From positions 1 through 36,557 of the forward strand of contig JAKJHY010000040.1 of NCBI GenBank assembly GCA_021648845.1: a stretch of DNA of 36,557 nucleotides, in the 5' to 3' direction. The stretch is from Mycobacterium sp. MBM (lineage in GTDB: Bacteria > Actinomycetota > Actinomycetes > Mycobacteriales > Mycobacteriaceae). The notes under the pieces are model-generated. The model was given only the letters and a program-made list of their open reading frames with translations, ran no database searches and was not told the DNA's origin. How positions within the stretch are numbered: the stretch's first letter is position 1; each line of letters begins with the position of its first letter. This document shows, piece after piece, positions 31,989 to 36,557 of the stretch. A program made the position numbers and the translations under genes.

Positions 31989-33599
31989 GTGAGTGCGACT
32001 GAGGAACGTGTCGACGTTGTCGTGGTTGGTGCCGGCTTCGGCGGTCTCTACGCCCTGCACAAGTTCCGGCAGCAAGGCCGGTCGGTGCGGGTGTTCGAGG
32101 CTGCACCCGAGGTCGGCGGGACCTGGTACTTCAACCGGTACCCCGGTGCGCGGTGCGACGTGGAGAGTCTCGACTACTGCTACTCCTTCTCCGACGAACT
32201 ACAGCAGCAATGGACCTGGACGGAGAAGTACGCCACTCAGGGCGAGATCCTCGACTACATCAGGTGGGTCGCCGACAAGCTGGACCTGCGGTCCGGTATC
32301 ACCTTCAACACCCGGGTCGTCTCGGCGGTGTTCGACGAGGACACGCTGTGCTGGAACGTCACCACCGACAGCGGTGAGACCGTCACGGCTCGCTTCGTGG
32401 TGATGGCCACCGGTCCGTTGTCGTCTCCGCTGAAGCCGAACATCAACGGTCTCGACGATTTTGGCGGCGAGGTCTACCATACGGCGCACTGGCCGCATGA
32501 GGGTGTCGACTTTACGGGCAAGCGGGTTGCCGTGATCGGCACCGGTTCCTCGGGCATCCAATCCATCCCGATCATCGCCGAGCAGGCGGCGCAGCTGTAT
32601 GTGTTCCAGCGCACCCCGAACTACAGCGTGCCCGCCGGCAACCGGCCGCTGAGCGCCGATGAGATCTCGCACGCCAAGGCCACCTACGACGACCGCCGAC
32701 GCAAGTCGTGGCGCAGCGGCGGGGGATCCCCGCATGTGGCGCATCCGAAGCTCACCATGGAGGCCAGTCCCGACGAGCGGCGGGATGCGTTCGAGAAGCG
32801 TTGGCAGCTGGGCGGTGTGCTGTTCTCGAAGACCTTCGCCGATCAGATGATCGACATGGAGGCCAACGAAGAGGCCCGCAAATTCTACGAAGAGAAGATC
32901 CGCGCGGTGATCGACGACCCTGAGGTCGCCGAGTTGCTGATTCCGAATGATCATCCGATCGGCACGAAGCGGATCTGCACCGACACCAACTACTTCCAGA
33001 CCTACAACCGGCCCAACGTCAAACTGGTCAGCGTCCGCCAGACGCCGATCGAATCGATCGACGCCACCGGTATCAACACCACGGCCGACCATTTCGACGT
33101 CGATGCGATCGTGCTGGCAACGGGTTTCGACGCCATGACCGGCACGCTGGCCAAGATCGATATCGTCGGCCGCAACGGCCGCAAGCTCGTCGAGGACTGG
33201 GCCGACGGCCCGCGCACGTACCTCGGTCTCGGGGTGGACGGGTTCCCCAACCTGTTCCTGGTGTCTGGCCCGGGTGCGCCGGCGGTGCTGGCCAACATGG
33301 TGCTGCACGCCGAAGCGCACATCAATTGGATCGCCGACGCCATCGACTACCTCGACGAGCACGATGTGGCCGCCATCGAAGCGACCACCGACGCGGTCGA
33401 CGACTGGGTCGCCGAATGCAACAAGCGGGCCGACGCGACGCTGTTTCCCAAGGCCAACTCCTGGTACATGGGCGCCAACGTGCCCGGTAAACCCCGGGTG
33501 TTCATGCTCTTCATCGGTGGGTTCGCGACCTACCTGGGGATCTGCGCCGATGTGGCGAACGCCGGCTACAAGGGCTTCAGCCTGCTGAAAGGTTCTTGA
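31989..33599 (+). CDS. Baeyer-Villiger monooxygenase, CHMO-like type I
   Basis: A 536-aa class B flavoprotein (556 aa if started at the ATG at 31929). The FAD site VVVGAGFGGLYALHKF follows the start within about 10 residues, the BVMO fingerprint is FGGEVYHTAHWPH, and the NADPH site is AVIGTGSSGIQS. This resembles cyclohexanone or steroid monooxygenases and differs from the 640-aa enzyme at 19966 in lacking the N-terminal extension. The GTG at 31989 is preferred because TAGCGT lies 7 nt upstream, in register with a box centred at 31938; this remains a prediction. It oxidises a cyclic or side-chain ketone to a lactone or ester. The stop overlaps the next ATG (TGATG). Confidence 0.88.
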   Translation: MSATEERVDVVVVGAGFGGLYALHKFRQQGRSVRVFEAAPEVGGTWYFNRYPGARCDVESLDYCYSFSDELQQQWTWTEKYATQGEILDYIRWVADKLDLRSGITFNTRVVSAVFDEDTLCWNVTTDSGETVTARFVVMATGPLSSPLKPNINGLDDFGGEVYHTAHWPHEGVDFTGKRVAVIGTGSSGIQSIPIIAEQAAQLYVFQRTPNYSVPAGNRPLSADEISHAKATYDDRRRKSWRSGGGSPHVAHPKLTMEASPDERRDAFEKRWQLGGVLFSKTFADQMIDMEANEEARKFYEEKIRAVIDDPEVAELLIPNDHPIGTKRICTDTNYFQTYNRPNVKLVSVRQTPIESIDATGINTTADHFDVDAIVLATGFDAMTGTLAKIDIVGRNGRKLVEDWADGPRTYLGLGVDGFPNLFLVSGPGAPAVLANMVLHAEAHINWIADAIDYLDEHDVAAIEATTDAVDDWVAECNKRADATLFPKANSWYMGANVPGKPRVFMLFIGGFATYLGICADVANAGYKGFSLLKGS

Positions 33600-34396
33600 T
33601 GCCGGACCTGGGCGGCAACGTCGCGGTCGTCACAGGTGCGGCGCGCGGCACCGGCCGGGTGCATTGTGAACGCCTGGCCGATGCCGGCGCCGACGTGATC
33701 GCCGTGGACACCGGTGACCCGAGCGCGTTGGCTGGCACCGCCGCAGCAGTGACCAGCCGGGGGAGGCGGTGCGTCAGCGGTGAGGCCGACGTCCGCGATT
33801 TGGGCGCGCTGCAGGCTGTGGTGGCGGCCGGGGTCGCCGCACTGGGCGGCTTGGACATCGTCGTGGCCAACGCGGGAATTCATATCGCCGGTGCGCCGAC
33901 CTGGGAACTGAGCGCCCAGACGTGGGCGGACACCCTGGATGTCAACCTCACCGGCGTCTGGCACACCGTCAAGGCCACCGTCGGTCACCTGCGCCCGGCC
34001 GGCGGGTCGATCGTCATCATCGGTTCCACCAACGGCCTACGGGGAACCGCGAACACCGCGCACTACAGCGCGAGCAAACACGCGATCGTGGGACTGGCGC
34101 GCAGCCTGGCCAACGAGCTCGGCCCGCACAATATCCGCGTCAACGTGGTGCACCCGGGCGCCGTAGGCACCGCAATGGTCCGCAACGAGGCGACCTACCG
34201 CAGACTGTGCCCGGACATCGAGAATCCCACCGAGTCTGATGCGGCGCGGGTCCTGTCCGCCCGCAATCTGCTGCCCGTCCCGTGGGTCGACGCTGTAGAC
34301 GTGGCCAATGCGGTGTGCTTCTTGGTCTCGGAGGAGGCGCGCTACATCACCGGCACCCAGCTGGTTGTCGACGCCGGTTTGACGCAGAAGGTGTAG
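33599..34396 (+). CDS. Mycofactocin-coupled SDR family oxidoreductase
   Basis: A 265-aa SDR with features of the mycofactocin-associated subfamily: VAVVTGAARGTGRVHCERLADAGADVIAVD, ADVRDLGALQAVVAAGVAALGGLDIVVANAGI, VNLTGVWHTVKATVGHLRPAGGSIVIIGSTNGLRG, HYSASKHAIVGLARSLANELGPHNIRVNVVHPGAV and DIENPTESDA. Catalytic Ser and Tyr-x3-Lys (YSASK) are present. Members keep their nicotinamide tightly bound and re-oxidise it with mycofactocin, so it would oxidise a hydroxy group irreversibly. The ATG overlaps the BVMO stop (TGATG), tying it to ketone formation for that enzyme. Confidence 0.85.
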   Translation: MPDLGGNVAVVTGAARGTGRVHCERLADAGADVIAVDTGDPSALAGTAAAVTSRGRRCVSGEADVRDLGALQAVVAAGVAALGGLDIVVANAGIHIAGAPTWELSAQTWADTLDVNLTGVWHTVKATVGHLRPAGGSIVIIGSTNGLRGTANTAHYSASKHAIVGLARSLANELGPHNIRVNVVHPGAVGTAMVRNEATYRRLCPDIENPTESDAARVLSARNLLPVPWVDAVDVANAVCFLVSEEARYITGTQLVVDAGLTQKV

Positions 34397-34398
34397 CG

Positions 34399-34530
34399 GT
34401 GGGCAGGCTCGGCGGCAAGGTGGCTGTGATCACCGGTGCCGCGCGGGGCAAGGGACTCGACATCGTCTGCGCCAAAGCTGGCATCACGTCCCGCGCTGCT
34501 GCCGGCAGCACCCAGCGCCAACCTGGTTGA
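34399..34530 (+). pseudogene. Internally deleted mycofactocin-type SDR remnant
   Basis: A 43-codon frame from a GTG two bases after the preceding stop: GRLGGKVAVITGAARGKG is the N-terminus of another mycofactocin-type SDR, but it joins directly to LDIVCAKAGITS, which in intact members comes about 65-70 residues later. The frame then runs into STQRQPG and stops. The Rossmann core between strand 1 and NAG, and everything after, is gone. It is a collapsed paralogue of the gene at 33599. Confidence 0.75.
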
Positions 34531-34572
34531 ATCGGACAATCCGCCGGAGTGCGGTGAACGGAGATGTACCAC

Positions 34573-35430
34573 GTGGGTACCTATGTGGTGACCGGATCGG
34601 CGTCGGGCATGGGGCATGCCGCCGCCGAAAGGCTGAGTGCCGCCGGTCATTCGGTGATCGGGGTCGACCTCAAGAACGCCGATGTGATCGCCGACCTGTC
34701 CACCGACATGGGCCGCTCCGCGGCCGCGCACACGGTGCTGCAACACTGCGAGGGCGTCCTCGACGGTGCCGTGATGGCCGCCGGGCTCGGACCCATCCCG
34801 GGCCGCGACCGGCTCATCGCGCAGGTCAACTATTTCGGTGTCACCGACCTGCTGACCGCATTGCGGCCGGCGTTCGTTCGTGCCGAACGGGCCAAGGTCG
34901 TCGTCATCTCGAGCAACTCGACGACCACCGTGCCGTTGGTCCCGCGGCGCGCGGTGCGGGCGCTGCTCGACAACGACACCGAGCAGGCGCTGCGTGTGGT
35001 CCGGATGTTCGGCAACCGCTCCGCGCCGATGATCTACGCCGCCTCGAAGATCGCCGTGTCGCGGTGGGTGCGCCGGCAGGCCGTGACAGCGCAATGGGCC
35101 GGTTCCGGTGTCCGGCTCAACGCGCTCGCCCCGGGCGCGATCATGACGCCCCTGCTGGCCGAGCAGCTGGCCAATCCGGTGGAGGCCAAAGCGATCACCG
35201 CCTTCCCGGTGCCGGTGGGCGGTTACGGCGACGCCGGTCAGCTCGCGGACTGGATGGTGTTCATGCTCTCCGATGCCGCTGATTTCCTGTGCGGCAGCGT
35301 CATCTTTGTCGATGGCGGATCAGACGCCTACTTTCGGTCGGAATCCTGGCCGGCCCGGCTGCCCGTAGCGATGCTGCCGCGGTACGCCCTGCGGTTCCTC
35401 GGGTTCCGGCGGTTCATGCGCCGTTCCTGA
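34573..35430 (+). CDS. 3alpha-hydroxysteroid dehydrogenase/carbonyl reductase-like SDR
   Basis: A 285-aa SDR closely patterned on Comamonas testosteroni 3alpha-HSD/CR: VIGVDLKNADVIADLST, AAGLGP, VNYFGVTDLL, VVVISS and APGAIMTPLL. With the GTG start at 34573 the catalytic residues fall at S114, Y155 and K159, the numbers of the Comamonas enzyme, including the long insertion between Ser and Tyr. GGAG lies 9 nt before this GTG, whereas an ATG at 34564 has none correctly spaced. It would interconvert 3alpha-hydroxy and 3-keto steroids. A basic amphipathic C-terminal tail of about 25 residues (ends RFMRRS) is extra. Convergent with hsaD, with a 17-base overlap. Confidence 0.87.
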   Translation: MGTYVVTGSASGMGHAAAERLSAAGHSVIGVDLKNADVIADLSTDMGRSAAAHTVLQHCEGVLDGAVMAAGLGPIPGRDRLIAQVNYFGVTDLLTALRPAFVRAERAKVVVISSNSTTTVPLVPRRAVRALLDNDTEQALRVVRMFGNRSAPMIYAASKIAVSRWVRRQAVTAQWAGSGVRLNALAPGAIMTPLLAEQLANPVEAKAITAFPVPVGGYGDAGQLADWMVFMLSDAADFLCGSVIFVDGGSDAYFRSESWPARLPVAMLPRYALRFLGFRRFMRRS

Positions 35431-36271
35431 GGAAGGCAAGCACGGTCCTCTCGAAGGCGGCCTTCGCCTCGATCATCACCCAGTGCCCGCAGTTCGGGAA
35501 CACATGCAGCTCGGCATTGGGGATCGTCCGCATAGGCACCAGCGCCATATCCAGCGGGCTGACTCGATCATCACGACCCCAGGTCATCAATGTCGGCGCA
35601 GCGACCTTGTGCATGGTCGACCAGGGCAGCGGGAAGTCGGCGGTGCGCATCATGTCCATCATCGCCGCGAATGCCGCCTTGCCGTACATGCGCCGCGCCG
35701 CGGCAAGTGTCTCTGGATCGGTGGCCAACTCCCAACGTTCCTTGATCAATTCCTCGGTGACCAGCGACTCGCTGTAGACCATGGAACGCAGCCAGTCGAC
35801 CAGGCGCTGCCGAGTCGGGTCCTCGGTGAACTCCTGCAGCAGCCGAATGCCCTCGCTGGGCCCGGGGCTGAAGATGTTGGTGCCGATGCCGCCGATGGTC
35901 ACCAGTTTGCCGATCCGGTCGCGATGATGGGTGGCGAAGTTGATACCAACACCGCCGCCCATCGAGTTACCGATCACATCAACCTTTTCCAGGCCCAACG
36001 CATCGACGAACTGCACGGCTGCGCCCTGCGCGTCCAGCATGGGGTGACCGCCGAAGTCGTCGCTGACACCGAAGCCAGGAAACTCCAGCACCAGGCAACG
36101 GAAGTGCTCGGCGAAGAACGCGAGATTCCCACGGTAGTTTCGCCAGCCCGTGACACCGGGGCCGGAACCGTGCAGCAGCAGCAGTGGAGGTCCCTCGCCC
36201 ACTTCGTGGTAGCGCAGCACCCCGGAGGGAGTGCTGATCTCACGCTGGCTCTCGTGGTAGTCGACTGTCAT
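35414..36271 (-). CDS. hsaD: Meta-cleavage product hydrolase HsaD
   Basis: A 285-aa C-C bond hydrolase of the alpha/beta fold. The oxyanion loop is LHGSGPGVTGW, nucleophile S103 in GNSMGGG, acid D235 in GRDDRVSPL, base H263 in NCGHWVM; HsaD-like stretches include NIFSPGPSEGIRLLQEF and MVYSESLVTEELI. It hydrolyses 4,9-DSHA from HsaC to DOHNAA and a C5 dienoate. The ATG at 36271 gives the family's usual N-terminus; codons further upstream in frame are not family-like. A box at 36355-36365 lies 89 bp upstream. It is divergent from the probable hsaG. Confidence 0.92.
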   Translation of the reverse strand: MTVDYHESQREISTPSGVLRYHEVGEGPPLLLLHGSGPGVTGWRNYRGNLAFFAEHFRCLVLEFPGFGVSDDFGGHPMLDAQGAAVQFVDALGLEKVDVIGNSMGGGVGINFATHHRDRIGKLVTIGGIGTNIFSPGPSEGIRLLQEFTEDPTRQRLVDWLRSMVYSESLVTEELIKERWELATDPETLAAARRMYGKAAFAAMMDMMRTADFPLPWSTMHKVAAPTLMTWGRDDRVSPLDMALVPMRTIPNAELHVFPNCGHWVMIEAKAAFERTVLAFLRNGA

Positions 36272-36354
36272 GGTCTGATTCCACACGATCGGACCACCAA
36301 ACTCACCCGCGATGCCGTAGAGCGGGACGCCCCCGAAAGTGAGCCAGAGAACTT

Positions 36355-36365
36355 CCGTTGAGTGG
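36355..36365. promoter_or_regulatory. Conserved box in hsaD/hsaG divergent region
   Basis: CCGTTGAGTGG within TTCCGTTGAGTGGAC. The centre (36360) is 89 bp from the hsaD ATG and 37 nt before CACAAT (36397-36402, plus strand), predicting a rightward start near 36409 and a 120-nt leader to the gene at 36529. No clean leftward -10 lies at 38 nt (TACGGC at 36319-36314 is the nearest). The rest of the 257-bp gap 36272-36528 shows no gene; a pyrimidine-rich stretch precedes the ribosome site. Confidence 0.5.
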
Positions 36366-36528
36366 ACGCCGGACTCGCTGACGCCGCGGTGCACCGCACA
36401 ATGGGTTCATCGTTGGTCTCAGCCCGGGGGCGTGTATGCGTGCGATAGATGCTCGTCCGGGTGACGATTTCGTAGCGGATTTCGACGGGCTAGGTTCGGT
36501 TCGTCTTTCTTTCGAATAGGAGCCAGTT

Positions 36529-36557
36529 ATGGCTGAGAAGTTGTCGGTTGCCATCGT
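36529..36557 (+). CDS. Probable HsaG acetaldehyde dehydrogenase, first codons only
   Basis: Nine full codons to the window end read MAEKLSVAI, followed by a partial Val codon. AGGAG lies 6 nt upstream of the ATG. The N-terminus matches the start of acylating acetaldehyde/propanal dehydrogenases of the HsaG/MhpF family, whose Rossmann strand begins KxxVAIVGSGN. HsaG with HsaE and HsaF finishes the C5 fragment released by HsaD, so the location fits. The identification rests on few residues plus context. Confidence 0.45.

Noticed and set aside
36303..36554. Possible 83-aa leftward gene in the hsaD/hsaG gap
   Set aside because: Low-complexity basic/Ser/Pro translation, no ribosome site, and it would cover the box and the start of the next gene.

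Overview
The window is high-GC actinobacterial DNA, almost certainly from a rapidly growing mycobacterium (Mycolicibacterium/Mycobacterium) or a close relative. The evidence is mycobacterial-type steroid genes (kshA, kshB, kstD, hsaA-D), a mycofactocin-coupled SDR, start codons that look leaderless, and genes packed with 1-4 base stop/start overlaps. The whole 36.5 kb is a steroid catabolic cluster. Its content (a second set of ring-degradation genes next to a PadR regulator rather than KstR) resembles the C-19+ androstenedione/testosterone cluster that I recall from Mycolicibacterium smegmatis. No rRNA, tRNA, IS element, phage gene or CRISPR was seen.

Layout. (1) 1-5318: a leftward run with the start of a DUF35-like gene, a hotdog thioesterase, a KstD-like dehydrogenase and HsaB; then the PadR regulator (rightward) and a canonical KstD (leftward). 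(2) 5456-9894: kshA plus a small cysteine protein, a TetR regulator, an unrecognised 317-aa protein and a convergent putative Fe(II) oxygenase. (3) 10028-19847, all leftward: CoA ligase, Zn alcohol dehydrogenase, aldehyde dehydrogenase, enoyl-CoA hydratase, two acyl-CoA dehydrogenases, an NTF2-like protein, an SDR and an alpha/beta hydrolase. (4) 19966-26927: a HAPMO-type Baeyer-Villiger monooxygenase with an SDR, two small alpha/beta-barrel proteins, an Old Yellow Enzyme relative, a hydrolase and an IclR regulator. (5) 27146-31860, leftward: Kst4D, HsaC, HsaA, KshB. (6) 31989-35430, rightward: a second Baeyer-Villiger enzyme, a mycofactocin-type SDR, a deleted SDR remnant and a 3alpha-HSD homologue. 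(7) 35414-36557: HsaD leftward and the first codons of a probable HsaG.

How it fits together. 3alpha-HSD, Kst4D and two KstDs would oxidise and desaturate ring A, including of 5alpha-reduced steroids. KshA/KshB hydroxylate C9 so ring B opens. HsaA/HsaB hydroxylate the resulting phenol, HsaC cleaves it, HsaD hydrolyses the product, and HsaG (with E/F outside the window) would finish the C5 fragment. The Baeyer-Villiger, hydrolase, ADH, ALDH, ligase, ACAD and hydratase genes form a plausible ketone/ester/alcohol-to-acyl-CoA side route whose substrate cannot be read from sequence.

The most notable observation is a shared promoter architecture. An 11-bp near-palindrome (about CCGNTSAGYGG) lies in nearly every promoter region, with its centre 37-40 nt (usually 38) upstream of a -10 hexamer. 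In most cases the -10 sits 6-7 nt before a start codon, so the transcripts would be leaderless. This predicts one activator, most likely the PadR protein, driving the whole cluster. TetR and IclR have their own separate palindromes next to their genes.
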